A stretch of 45,134 nt of DNA from Caballeronia ptereochthonis (GTDB lineage Bacteria; Pseudomonadota; Gammaproteobacteria; Burkholderiales; Burkholderiaceae). Location: the NCBI RefSeq assembly GCF_001545075.1, contig NZ_FCOB02000047.1:1-45134 (forward strand), given 5' to 3'. Under the pieces are notes generated by a model. That model was not told where the DNA came from. It made no database searches and saw only the letters and a list, made by a program, of their open reading frames with translations. The position numbers were made by a program, and so were the translations under genes. Of this stretch, positions 24,746 to 32,485 are shown piece by piece; the stretch's first letter is position 1, and each line of letters opens with the position of its first letter.

Positions 24746-25177
24746 ATGACCGACCCGAACGATCGTGCGCATATGAGCGCGGATGTCGCGCGCATCCGCG
24801 ATTTGATCGAAGCGTGGCGGCAGGCGGTGCTCGCGAAGGATGCCGCCGCGCTCGTGAGCCACTACGCAGCGGACGTGGTCGTGTTCGACGTCGTTCCGCC
24901 CGCGTCGCTGAGGGGCGTCGAGCGCTATCGCGAGAACTGGCAACGCTGGTTCGACAGCATGAAGGGCCCGCTCACGTTCGAGATGCGGGAAGTGGAAGTC
25001 GCCGCGAGCGGCGATCTGGCTTATGCGCACTCCGTCAACCGGGTCGCCGTGGGCGAGCAGGAAGACATCGTGCGCGCCACCGTGTGCTTCAGGAAGATCA
25101 AGGGCGACTGGCGTGTCGTGCACGAGCACGCATCGGTGCCGCTCATGATGGATATGGATCCGGACGAGAAGTCATGA
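24746..25177 (+). CDS. DUF4440/SnoaL-like (NTF2 fold) protein
   Basis: 143 residues from ATG 24746, with AAGGAGG 6 bases upstream. It is a single NTF2-like alpha/beta cone (IRDLIEAWRQAVLAKDAAAL, then LRGVERYRENWQRWFDSMKG and DWRVVHEHASVPL), as in the YybH/DUF4440 group. Such proteins bind small ligands or act as minor enzymes; no substrate can be assigned. It is divergent from the TetR gene and followed closely by a VOC protein, so it may be a TetR target. Confidence 0.82.
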   Translation: MTDPNDRAHMSADVARIRDLIEAWRQAVLAKDAAALVSHYAADVVVFDVVPPASLRGVERYRENWQRWFDSMKGPLTFEMREVEVAASGDLAYAHSVNRVAVGEQEDIVRATVCFRKIKGDWRVVHEHASVPLMMDMDPDEKS

Positions 25178-25191
25178 CTCAAGGAGCAGAC

Positions 25192-25644
25192 ATGCAAGTG
25201 CAACCCTATCTGTTTTTCGAAGGCCGCTGCGAAGAGGCGATCACGTTCTACCGCGAGAACCTGGGCGCGCAAGTGGTCATGATGATGCGCTTCAAGGAAA
25301 ACCCCGATGCGGGCAAGCAAGGCGGCGGTGAAGCCGCCAGCGGCTGCAGCCTGCCGCCCGGATCGGAAGACAAGATCATGCACACGGCCTTCACCATCGG
25401 CGATTCGATGCTGATGGCCTCCGACGGCATGTGCAGCGGCAAGCCGGACTTCAAGGGCGTGTCGCTCTCGCTCACGGCCAGCGACGAACAGCAGGCGGAA
25501 AAATACTTCAACGCGCTCGCAAGCGGCGGCCAGGTGCAGATGCCGATGACGCAGACCTTCTTCGCCAAGCGCTTCGGCATGGTGGCCGACAGGTTCGGCG
25601 TCTCCTGGATGGTGCTCGGCGGGGTCGAGGGCAAGCCCGCGTAA
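25192..25644 (+). CDS. PhnB-like VOC-family protein
   Basis: 150 residues from ATG 25192 (AAGGAG 6 bases upstream); an alternative ATG at 25174 overlaps the previous stop. The vicinal-oxygen-chelate fold is indicated by VQPYLFFEGRCEEAITFYRE and, in the second half, GVSLSLTASDEQQAEKYFNAL, then FFAKRFGMVADRFGVSWMVL. This is the PhnB/glyoxalase-like type; the function is unassigned. Probably cotranscribed with the DUF4440 gene. Confidence 0.87.
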   Translation: MQVQPYLFFEGRCEEAITFYRENLGAQVVMMMRFKENPDAGKQGGGEAASGCSLPPGSEDKIMHTAFTIGDSMLMASDGMCSGKPDFKGVSLSLTASDEQQAEKYFNALASGGQVQMPMTQTFFAKRFGMVADRFGVSWMVLGGVEGKPA

Positions 25645-25716
25645 TGACGCACTGAACTGTCCGGCGGGAATGCCGCTTGCGCGCCTTTCATCGCATCATT
25701 CGAAAGGAGAAGCAAC

Positions 25717-25920
25717 ATGAGCAACTACGCCGGACGTTCGCAGGAAGACCGCATCGCGCAGCGCAAAGGCCGTCGGCAGCCGTCGCAGGAACAGCCGGGC
25801 GGGTCCATGGCCCAGCCCGGCACCGAGCCCGACAAGGAGCATAGCAGCGGGCAGCTGACCGAGGAGGGCAAGCAGGTATGGCGCACGGGTTCGGGCATCG
25901 ATGGAGGCGGAAAAACCTGA
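25717..25920 (+). CDS. Small hydrophilic protein of unknown function
   Basis: 67 residues. A strong ribosome site (AAAGGAGAAG) 4-6 bases before the ATG supports translation. The sequence is rich in Gln, Gly, Glu, Arg and Lys with no membrane segment or known motif (GRSQEDRIAQRKGRRQPSQE, then LTEEGKQVWRTG), and is probably disordered. It lies alone between the VOC gene and folE. Confidence 0.6.
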   Translation: MSNYAGRSQEDRIAQRKGRRQPSQEQPGGSMAQPGTEPDKEHSSGQLTEEGKQVWRTGSGIDGGGKT

Positions 25921-26001
25921 CGCTCATATCGACCTTCCGAATCATGAAACAATGGCGGGGTGCCAATCACACCGATCGCACTCGACCGACAGGAGCTTTC
26001 A

Positions 26002-26652
26002 ATGAGCGCCCCGCGCAAAAACCATCTTTCAGGCTCGGACATGCCTGCTGACAAAGCCGATCGTCCGACCCGCGAGGAAGCCGAAGCCGCCGTGCGCGTC
26101 CTCTTGCGCTGGGCCGGCGACGACCCGCGCCGCGAGGGCCTGCTCGACACGCCGGCCCGCGTCGTGCGCGCATACGAGGAATTTTTCGCGGGCTACGCGC
26201 AAAATCCGCACGACATTCTTGCGCGCACGTTTTCCGAAGTACAGGGCTACGACGAGATGATCGTCCTCAAGGACATTCGTTTCGAAAGCTATTGCGAGCA
26301 TCACATGGTGCCGATCATCGGCCGCGCGCACGTCGCTTATCTGCCGAACAAGCGCGTCGTCGGCATTTCGAAGCTCGCGCGTCTCGTCGACGCATTCGCG
26401 AAGCGCCTGCAGATCCAGGAGAAGATGACCGCGCAGATCGCCGATACGCTGAACGAAGTGCTGCAACCGATCGGCGTCGGCGTGATTCTCGAGGCCGCGC
26501 ATCAATGCATGTCCACGCGCGGCGTGCACAAGGCGGGCGTGTCGATGGTCACGTCGCGCATGCTCGGCTCGTTCCGCGACGACCCATCGACGCGTCGCGA
26601 ATTTCTTTCCATCGTCGGCAATCAGAGCGCGTTCAGCGTGTCGAATACCTGA
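26002..26652 (+). CDS. folE: GTP cyclohydrolase I
   Basis: 216 residues from ATG 26002, with AGGAG 7 bases upstream; an upstream in-frame reading lacks this. It converts GTP to 7,8-dihydroneopterin triphosphate, the first step of folate/tetrahydropterin synthesis, as a cytoplasmic decamer. Zinc ligands are seen in ESYCEHHMVPIIG (C98, H101) and AAHQCMSTRGV. The core (LLDTPARVVRAYEEFFAGY, YLPNKRVVGISKLARLVDAF) is complete. A terminator hairpin follows. It is not in a folate operon here. Confidence 0.96.
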   Translation: MSAPRKNHLSGSDMPADKADRPTREEAEAAVRVLLRWAGDDPRREGLLDTPARVVRAYEEFFAGYAQNPHDILARTFSEVQGYDEMIVLKDIRFESYCEHHMVPIIGRAHVAYLPNKRVVGISKLARLVDAFAKRLQIQEKMTAQIADTLNEVLQPIGVGVILEAAHQCMSTRGVHKAGVSMVTSRMLGSFRDDPSTRREFLSIVGNQSAFSVSNT

Positions 26653-26682
26653 GCTCGCGAATCAGGAAGCGCATGCAAGAAG

Positions 26683-26703
26683 AAAGGGCCACGATGGCCC
26701 TTT
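26683..26703. terminator. Hairpin terminator after folE
   Basis: AAAGGGCC-ACGAT-GGCCCTTT, perfect 8-bp stem with 5-base loop, followed by CGTCCTTT. It lies between the convergent folE and epsC ends and could serve both. Confidence 0.75.
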
Positions 26704-26735
26704 CGTCCTTTCATGCGATCATCGAACGGGTTCGT

Positions 26736-27740
26736 TCACGCGCCGAAGCCATTGCCCGGCGCATCCGCGCCGCTGCCCTCGCGCACCTTGCCTTGCGACA
26801 CGTTGCTGCCCGGCGGCACGCTGTGCGTGAGCCACACGTTGCCGCCGATGACCGAGCCCTTGCCGATGGTCACGCGGCCGAGAATGGTCGCGCCCGCGTA
26901 AATAACGACATCGTCCTCGACGACCGGATGGCGCGCGTTGCCCTTCACGAGCGATCCGTCGCTCGTCGAAGGAAAGCTCTTCGCGCCGAGCGTCACGGCC
27001 TGATAGAGGCGCACATGCTGCCCGATGACCGCCGTCTCGCCGATCACCACGCCCGTGCCGTGATCGATGAAAAAGCTCGGCCCGATGGTCGCGCCGGGGT
27101 GAATGTCGATGCCCGTCAACGAGTGCGCGATCTCGTTGATGAAGCGCGCGAGCAGCGGCACGCCGAGCTTGTGCAAGGCATGCGCGAGGCGGTGATGCGT
27201 CATCGCCCAGATGCCCGGGTAGCACAGCAGGATCTCGGTGATGTGCTGCGCGGCCGGGTCGCCGGTGAACGCGGCCTGGATATCGCTCACCAGCAGCGCG
27301 CGAATCTCCGGCAACTGCGCGCCGAACTCACGCGCAATCGCAAACGCTTGCGCGCCCAGATCGGCTTCGCTCGTGTCGCGATGCTCGGGCAGAAAACGCA
27401 GCGCGCGGCGAATCTGCTCGTGCAACAGACGCAAGGTGCTTTCGAGCGTCTGGCCGACGTAATAGTCGACGCTCTCGTCGGTCAGATCGGGCGCGCCGTA
27501 GTGCGTGGGAAAGAGCGCGGAACGCAGGCCATTGACGATCTTCACGATCGCCTCGCGCGAGGGCAGTTCCCGGATGCCGAGCGGATGCCGCGTGCGATGC
27601 AGCTCCTCGCGCGACTGGCGCAAGTCGGAGACGATGCGCGCCAGGCCCCATTCCTGCTGCGTGGCGTCGCGTGTGATGTCGTGAGTGGGTTCGAGTGGCG
27701 ATGTGGCGCCAAACGTAGGCGTGTTCTGCATGTCGGCCAT
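26736..27740 (-). CDS. epsC: Serine O-acetyltransferase, EpsC type
   Basis: 334 residues. The N-terminal ~150 residues are helical. The C-terminus is a left-handed beta-helix of hexapeptide repeats with GIDIHPGATIG, FFIDHGTGVVIGETAVIG (catalytic Asp-His region) and ILGRVTIGKGSVIGGNVWLT. It acetylates serine with acetyl-CoA, the first step of cysteine synthesis. The longer N-terminal extension is typical of the EpsC form rather than short CysE. It stands alone; no cysteine synthase is adjacent. Confidence 0.92.
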   Translation of the reverse strand: MADMQNTPTFGATSPLEPTHDITRDATQQEWGLARIVSDLRQSREELHRTRHPLGIRELPSREAIVKIVNGLRSALFPTHYGAPDLTDESVDYYVGQTLESTLRLLHEQIRRALRFLPEHRDTSEADLGAQAFAIAREFGAQLPEIRALLVSDIQAAFTGDPAAQHITEILLCYPGIWAMTHHRLAHALHKLGVPLLARFINEIAHSLTGIDIHPGATIGPSFFIDHGTGVVIGETAVIGQHVRLYQAVTLGAKSFPSTSDGSLVKGNARHPVVEDDVVIYAGATILGRVTIGKGSVIGGNVWLTHSVPPGSNVSQGKVREGSGADAPGNGFGA

Positions 27741-27890
27741 GAATCGAGAGAGGCGGACGCCGTGACGCGCACGGCGGATGAAACATCAAGCGTAACCTGT
27801 TTTGCGCAAGCCTGCCGCGCGGCGGTCAGCGTGCCTCATCCGGGTTTCTTCCCGGCTCTCTCCCGGGTTTCCCGTGTCACCCACACATCG

Positions 27891-28124
27891 TCACACCGTT
27901 ACGTTGCTTGCGTCGATCCAGCGCACGGCCCAGTCGCGCGCGTGCGCGATGGCCTCGTCCTCGTTGCGGAATCGCAGGTCCGACGGAAAGAAGCGGTTCG
28001 CGACGAGTTCGCCGTCACTCGATCGCGAGATCACCACATACGGCTGGTAGCTGCCATCTCCGGCCCGGGCGGGCGCGCAGTTTAGAAGGTAGCCTCGGTG
28101 TGAAAAGGCTGCATCGTGTTGCAT
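27891..28124 (-). CDS. Small conserved-looking protein of unknown function
   Basis: 77 residues; AGGTGA 5 bases before the ATG. The sequence SYQPYVVISRSSDGELVANR, then DEAIAHARDWAVRWID resembles small orphan proteins I recall from Burkholderiaceae; no motif identifies a function. No signal peptide. It is divergent from the 202-residue gene across a 282-base AT-richer spacer. Confidence 0.65.
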   Translation of the reverse strand: MQHDAAFSHRGYLLNCAPARAGDGSYQPYVVISRSSDGELVANRFFPSDLRFRNEDEAIAHARDWAVRWIDASNVTV

Positions 28125-28406
28125 GAGTCACCTGTGTGAAAGTGCCCTGCTCGTTCGAATCGCATTGCTCTTCTTCGACGGCATGCGGGGCGCGCCCTCC
28201 TGCTTCCACGCGCTTCGCATGTTGCGCTTTGCCGCCGACAGGTTCCAAATAATACTTGCAGGAAATAGGCTTGGGGTTGAAAAAAAGCCTGATATTTTCG
28301 GGCATCGTTGAAGGCGCCCTGCTGCAAGGGTTGCGGTTCCGTCGCCAAATAACCGGAACGACTCTTGCGTAAGGGTTTGATCAGTTCAGGTCCAACGGAG
28401 CATGCA

Positions 28407-29015
28407 ATGAACAACGCCGAATCAAACGAGCCGCAAGACAAACAGACGGATCGCACCGCCGATAGCCCGATCAAGACCCCCGGCACCGAAACCGCTCATG
28501 TCAAGATGAGCGACGCCATGAAGGCGGCATCGGGCGGCGAGGCGCATGCGGGCGCCGGCGCGAAGGGAGAGACGACGAATGACGGCATGCATCTCGGCCC
28601 GCAAGGGCTCTACGAGAAGCCGCCGCGCGGCGTGGACGTCGCCAACGACGACGGCCCCGACGACACCGTCGATGCCGACGCGAAGAACATTCAGGCGCGC
28701 CGCGAAGCCGAGATGCGCGCGCGCGAGCCGGACTCGGTCATCAACTCGAATGCGACGCCGGTGAACTACGTGCCCGAGCCCGGAGACGGCCTTGGCGGCT
28801 TCGACAGCCGGCCCGGCCGCAATGGCGTATTGCTCGCGCTGGAGCACGGGTACCGCTTGATCGATCGAGGGATGGTCGCGCCGACGGTGCCCGAAGTGGA
28901 AGACAAGGCGCGCTTCGAAGGGCGCGATGCGCACGGCCACACCTTGCGCGGGCGCAAGCACTATGCGCTCAACCATCTGCGTCCGTCACGGCTGTTCGAG
29001 CTCGAACGCAGTTGA
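28407..29015 (+). CDS. Hydrophilic protein of unknown function
   Basis: 202 residues from ATG 28407 (GGAG 6 bases upstream). The N-terminal ~100 residues are Glu/Asp/Lys/Gly-rich and probably disordered. The C-terminal ~85 are better ordered (NATPVNYVPEPGDGLGGFDS, RNGVLLALEHGYRLIDRGMV). No signal, membrane segment or known motif. Third-position GC bias and clean boundaries support it as a gene. A hairpin lies 46 bases after the stop. Confidence 0.7.
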   Translation: MNNAESNEPQDKQTDRTADSPIKTPGTETAHVKMSDAMKAASGGEAHAGAGAKGETTNDGMHLGPQGLYEKPPRGVDVANDDGPDDTVDADAKNIQARREAEMRAREPDSVINSNATPVNYVPEPGDGLGGFDSRPGRNGVLLALEHGYRLIDRGMVAPTVPEVEDKARFEGRDAHGHTLRGRKHYALNHLRPSRLFELERS

Positions 29016-29060
29016 GCATCGGGCGAGGCTGAGATGAAGATCAGTCATGGATGAAACGAA

Positions 29061-29085
29061 AGAGCCGCGTCGGCGACGCGGCTCT
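29061..29085. terminator. Hairpin, probable terminator
   Basis: AGAGCCGCGTC-GGC-GACGCGGCTCT, perfect 11-bp stem. The T-rich flank is on the minus-strand side, so termination of rightward transcripts would be weaker; nevertheless it lies just after the 202-residue gene. Confidence 0.55.
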
Positions 29086-29261
29086 CCGTCGTTGATCGCT
29101 GGGAAAGTGGGGAACGCCTGTTCCGAGCATCGGTGCAGAAAGCATCTTGGCGCTGGCACGATGTATGCGGATCGACATTCGAACATTGCGCCGCGTCGCA
29201 ATACGGCCATTCGCAGCCAAAAAGACGGAGCAGCGAATAGATCGACAAAGGGGAAGGCCAG

Positions 29262-29717
29262 ATGCCCACGATTCACGCATACGACGGCTACACGAGCGAC
29301 AACGAGCAACTGAACGACCTGCACGCGGCGCAGCCCTCGGCCGCCGCGCCCGGGCAGCGCTTCGCGTCCGCCCTCGCCTGCCTCGGTGCGGCTTACGCGC
29401 TTTCGTGGGCGGAGTTCGCCCTCATGCTCGCGATCGGCCTTCCCGGCGATGCTTCGAGTCATCCGCTCGCGGCATCGATCGTTTCGCGCGTGCTCGTCGG
29501 CCTGCTCTATGCGTGCGTCGCGTCGCGCTTGCAGTGGGCGCGCTGGCTCACCGTCGCGCTGGGCTTTCTGTCGGTCGCGCTCGTCGCGCCGACCATCGCG
29601 CTGCAATGGCACGCGTTCCCGGCGGGCGCGTTCGTGTGCGGCGCCGCGCTCGTCTGCAAGCTGGCTGCATCGCTGTATCTCCTCTCGCCGATGCCCCCAC
29701 GCCCCGCGATCCGCTAG
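29262..29717 (+). CDS. Four-helix membrane protein of unknown function
   Basis: 151 residues; GGGGAAGG upstream of the ATG. A ~32-residue polar N-terminus is followed by four hydrophobic segments at about 36-60, 70-88, 92-115 and 120-142. No conserved motif recognised. It stands alone and ends before a hairpin-containing spacer. Confidence 0.7.
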   Translation: MPTIHAYDGYTSDNEQLNDLHAAQPSAAAPGQRFASALACLGAAYALSWAEFALMLAIGLPGDASSHPLAASIVSRVLVGLLYACVASRLQWARWLTVALGFLSVALVAPTIALQWHAFPAGAFVCGAALVCKLAASLYLLSPMPPRPAIR

Positions 29718-29749
29718 TCATTCGAAACCGGCGGTTTTCAATCCTCGAA

Positions 29750-29776
29750 GCGGACGCGCCTTTTTTGCGCGTCCGC
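29750..29776. terminator. GC-rich hairpin after the membrane protein gene
   Basis: GCGGACGCGC / GCGCGTCCGC, 10-bp perfect arms around a C and six T bases. The T-run is in the loop rather than after the stem, so classic intrinsic termination is uncertain. Confidence 0.4.
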
Positions 29777-29826
29777 AAGCTCGCACAATGAAGGCCGTTC
29801 CTTAACGCAACGCAAGCGAGCCCATC

Positions 29827-30426
29827 ATGAAGATTGCTGTCATCGGCGCGACCGGCACGGTCGGCCAGGCGGTCTGCGCCGAACTGAAACCCCGTCATGA
29901 AGTCGTCGAGATCGGCGCGACCCGTGGCGCGCATCGCGTCGACCTGCTCGATCTCGACAGCATCAAAAGGCTCTTCGATTCGCTCGGCCGCGTCGATGCG
30001 ATCGTCGCCACGGCGGGCCACGTGCATTTCGGCGAGCTCGTGAAGATGACGCCGCAGCAGTTCCGCCTCGGGCTCGACGACAAGCTGATGGGTCAGGTCA
30101 ACCTCGTGCTCACCGCGCGCGACTATCTGAACGACGGCGGTTCGTTCACGCTGACGAGCGGCATCGTGGGCGCGGCGCCGATCCGGCAAGGCGCCAGCGC
30201 GGCCGCGGTCAACGGCGCGATCGAAGGCTTCGTGCGCGGCGCGGCGATCGAGCTGCCGCGCGGCCTGCGCATCAACGCGGTCAGCCCGACGATGCTCGAG
30301 GAAGCGCGCGAGAGCTTCGGTCCGTTCTTCCGCGGTTTCGAGGCGGCGAGCGGCGCGCGCGTGGCGCTGGCGTACAGCCGCAGCGTCGAAGGCGCGGAAA
30401 CGGGGCGCATCTATAACGTGCACTGA
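29827..30426 (+). CDS. Short-chain dehydrogenase-like protein lacking the YxxxK pair
   Basis: 199 residues. The nucleotide-binding GATGTVGQAV is intact and NDGGSFTLTSGIVG keeps the Ser strand, but the position of the catalytic Tyr-x3-Lys reads GASAAAVNGAIEGF: both residues are replaced. LPRGLRINAVSPTML is the usual segment after the active site. I recall an atypical SDR subfamily with the same feature, so this is probably a family trait rather than decay. Any activity may differ from ordinary alcohol/ketone oxidoreduction. It is a single gene. Confidence 0.85.
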   Translation: MKIAVIGATGTVGQAVCAELKPRHEVVEIGATRGAHRVDLLDLDSIKRLFDSLGRVDAIVATAGHVHFGELVKMTPQQFRLGLDDKLMGQVNLVLTARDYLNDGGSFTLTSGIVGAAPIRQGASAAAVNGAIEGFVRGAAIELPRGLRINAVSPTMLEEARESFGPFFRGFEAASGARVALAYSRSVEGAETGRIYNVH

Positions 30427-30503
30427 CATGCGCGAAGTGTGCATGGTGCACGGCGCTTCGGTCGCTTATCCTCGGCGCTTCATGACGGCCAGGGAGCGCC
30501 GCG

Positions 30504-30929
30504 ATGCAATGGAATTGGGACGACTATCGCCTGAGCACCGACATCGATGAATTCGATTTCGATGTCGTGCACCGATACCTGAGCGAAGTGGCGTACTGGT
30601 CGCCCGGCATCGCGCGCGAGAAGGTCGAGCGCGCCGCGCGCCATTCGCTCGCGTTCGGGCTCTTTCTGGGCGCCGAGCAGATCGGCTACGCGCGCGTGAT
30701 CACCGACATCACGACTTTCGCCTATCTCGCCGACGTGTTCGTGCTGCCCGGGCATCAGGGCACGGGCCTCGGAAAATGGATGATCCAATGCGTGATGGCG
30801 CATCCCGACCTGCAGGGGTTGCGCCGCATGATGCTCGTCACGTCTGATGCGCACGGACTCTACGCGCGCCACGGCTTCGCGGCGAGCGCGCGTCCCGAGC
30901 GCATCATGGAAAAGCTCGGCAAGCCCTGA
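30504..30929 (+). CDS. GNAT-family N-acetyltransferase
   Basis: 141 residues. The acetyl-CoA site is YLADVFVLPGHQGTGLGKWM (R/Q-x2-G-x-G/A motif). A C-terminal GLYARHGFA is also typical. The substrate is unknown. The stop is 21 bases from the convergent lactonase stop. Confidence 0.87.
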   Translation: MQWNWDDYRLSTDIDEFDFDVVHRYLSEVAYWSPGIAREKVERAARHSLAFGLFLGAEQIGYARVITDITTFAYLADVFVLPGHQGTGLGKWMIQCVMAHPDLQGLRRMMLVTSDAHGLYARHGFAASARPERIMEKLGKP

Positions 30930-30950
30930 CGGGCCGGGCATCGATGATCT

Positions 30951-31889
30951 TCAGCCGCCCTTCACGCCCTGCGTATTGACGTAGAGCGAATACAGCCCGT
31001 GGCTCGCCGCCATGAACAGGCGATTGCGATGCCGTCCGCCGAAGCACACGTTCGCGCAGCGCTCCGGCAAGTCGATATGGCCGATCGCCTCGCCCTGCGG
31101 CGTGAACACGCGCACGCCGTCGAGCTCTGCATCGCCCATGCCCCAGCCGCACCACAGATTGCCGTGGATATCGACGCGAAAGCCGTCGGGCGTGCCCGCT
31201 CCCGCGTCGATCACGAGACGCGGTTCGCCCAGCCTGCGGCCGCCGTCGAGCACGTCGAATGCGTAGATTTTGCGCGGCATCGAGCGCGACTCCACCACGT
31301 ACAGCACCGATTCGTCGGGCGAGAACGCGAGACCGTTCGGGCCGATGAAGTCGTCGATCATCACCGTGATCTCGCCGCTCCGGCCATCGACGCGATACAC
31401 GCACGGCTTCAGTTGCGGCTCCTGCTTTTCGCCTTCGTAGAAGCCGTCGATGCCGAAAGTCGGATCCGTGAACCAGATCGAGCCGTCCGACTTCACGACG
31501 ACGTCGTTCGGTGAATTGAGCGGCTTGCCGCCGTAGCTGTCGGCGAGCACGGTGATGGAACCGTCGTACTCGGTGCGCGTCACGCGGCGCGTCAGATGCT
31601 CGCAGGTCACGAGACGGCCTTCGCGATCGCGCGTATTGCCGTTCGCGTTGTTCGACGGCTTGCGGAACACGCCGACTTGGCCGCTTTCCTCGTCCCAGCG
31701 CAGGATGCGGTCGTTGGGAATGTCGCTCCACAGGAGATAGCGGCCGTCGCCGAACCAGACCGGCCCTTCGGACCAGCGCGCGCCCTGATAAAGACATTCC
31801 ACCGACGCCGACGCGATGCGCAATGCGTTGAAGCGCGGATCCAGCACGCGCACGGCGGGATCGGGATAGCGGCGCGAGTCGCTCGTCAT
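30951..31889 (-). CDS. SMP-30/gluconolactonase-family lactonase
   Basis: 312 residues; AGGAGA before the ATG. Six-bladed beta-propeller with the metal-binding residues visible: SEGPVWFGDG (Glu), GKPLNSPNDVVV (Asn/Asp) and IGPNGLAFSPDE (Asn/Asp). It hydrolyses sugar lactones. A semialdehyde dehydrogenase of sugar-acid pathways lies 0.67 kb upstream on the same strand, suggesting pentose or hexuronate oxidation, but no dehydratase is in the window. Confidence 0.88.
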   Translation of the reverse strand: MTSDSRRYPDPAVRVLDPRFNALRIASASVECLYQGARWSEGPVWFGDGRYLLWSDIPNDRILRWDEESGQVGVFRKPSNNANGNTRDREGRLVTCEHLTRRVTRTEYDGSITVLADSYGGKPLNSPNDVVVKSDGSIWFTDPTFGIDGFYEGEKQEPQLKPCVYRVDGRSGEITVMIDDFIGPNGLAFSPDESVLYVVESRSMPRKIYAFDVLDGGRRLGEPRLVIDAGAGTPDGFRVDIHGNLWCGWGMGDAELDGVRVFTPQGEAIGHIDLPERCANVCFGGRHRNRLFMAASHGLYSLYVNTQGVKGG

Positions 31890-31907
31890 GTTTTTTCGTC
31901 TCCTGTT

Positions 31908-31953
31908 GTCCGTTGAAGAGCGGACGCATGGGCGTCCGTTGTGGTCCGTTGTG
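31908..31953. repeat. Short tandem repeat and inverted repeat upstream of the lactonase
   Basis: GTCCGTTGTG occurs twice in tandem (31934-31943, 31944-31953), with a third partial copy GTCCGTTG at 31908-31915. An inverted repeat CGGACGC-ATGG-GCGTCCG spans 31921-31938. These lie 19-64 bases upstream of the lactonase start and may form its control site. Confidence 0.45.
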
Positions 31954-31954
31954 A

Positions 31955-32169
31955 TTACGTCGAATGCGCCGCGGCCGGCATCGCTTCCAGCGCGGCCGCG
32001 GACTTGCGCATACCGTCGAAAATGCGCTCCGCCACCCGAAGCGGGAATCCACGGGCAATTGCGCCGCTACCATTCGGTAGATGAGCTCCGCCAACCCGCG
32101 CGCAGTCGCCAGGTCGTCACGCGCCGGCCGTTCGCCCAAACGGATAAATGCGGCCAGCGCCCCCGCCAT
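31955..32169 (-). pseudogene. hipA: hipA kinase-toxin remnant (internal deletion plus frameshifts)
   Basis: HipA (normally about 400-440 residues) is reduced to its two ends. From ATG 32167-32169, a run of five G instead of four shifts the frame; in the corrected frame it reads RWPHLSVWANGRRVTTWRL, the HipA N-terminus (family pattern LxVWxNGxRVGTW). About 20 codons later, in another frame, come LAELIYRMVAAQLPVD and then, after an apparent one-T loss near 32046, FPLRVAERIFDGMRKSAAAL, resembling a HipA C-terminus, ending TAA 31955-31957. The kinase core is gone, so it cannot be active. Family assignment is from remembered motifs. Confidence 0.65.
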
Positions 32170-32424
32170 GACCAGTTCGCCCCGCTCGCCTCGAGCGCCT
32201 GCGCGTCGGGCCGGTCCCGAACCAGCAGTCGAAGCCCGTAGGCGCCGAACATGGCGAGGAGCTGGTCCAGCGTCAAGGCGCGCGAGTCACGCTCGAGCGT
32301 GGAAACCCGGCTCTGGCTGATGCCAGAGCCGCGCTGCCGCTTGCGTCTGGGTCAATGCGGCACGTCTGCGGCCGGCTGCGAGCACATGACCCATTTGCCC
32401 GACCGTTGCGATGATTTGCTGCAT
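32169..32424 (-). pseudogene. hipB: hipB-like antitoxin with one-base frameshift
   Basis: From ATG 32422-32424 the frame reads MQQIIATVGQMGHVLAAG and TQTQAAARL, then a single extra T near 32325 breaks it; the next frame continues GISQSRVSTLERDSRALTLD and LLAMFGAYGLRLLVRDRP, a standard HipB-like XRE helix-turn-helix. Corrected length to the terminal ANW is 84 residues, close to E. coli HipB (88), whose last residue is also Trp. The expected stop overlapping the hipA ATG is now TCA. Translation as is would end after about 45 residues. The extra base completes a perfect hairpin at 32309-32330. Confidence 0.78.
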
Positions 32425-32485
32425 GGCGCGTTTATCTGCGTGGCGAACAGACGCATATTATTCCTCATACAGATATCGGCCAATC

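Noticed and set aside
29047..29313. An 88-codon plus-strand frame after the 202-residue gene
   Set aside because: It begins over the terminator hairpin, has no ribosome site and overlaps the start of the well-supported membrane protein gene.
30904..32169. A 421-codon minus-strand frame overlapping the lactonase gene
   Set aside because: Its upstream end starts at the hipA remnant ATG, but the rest is an out-of-phase shadow of the SMP-30 lactonase.
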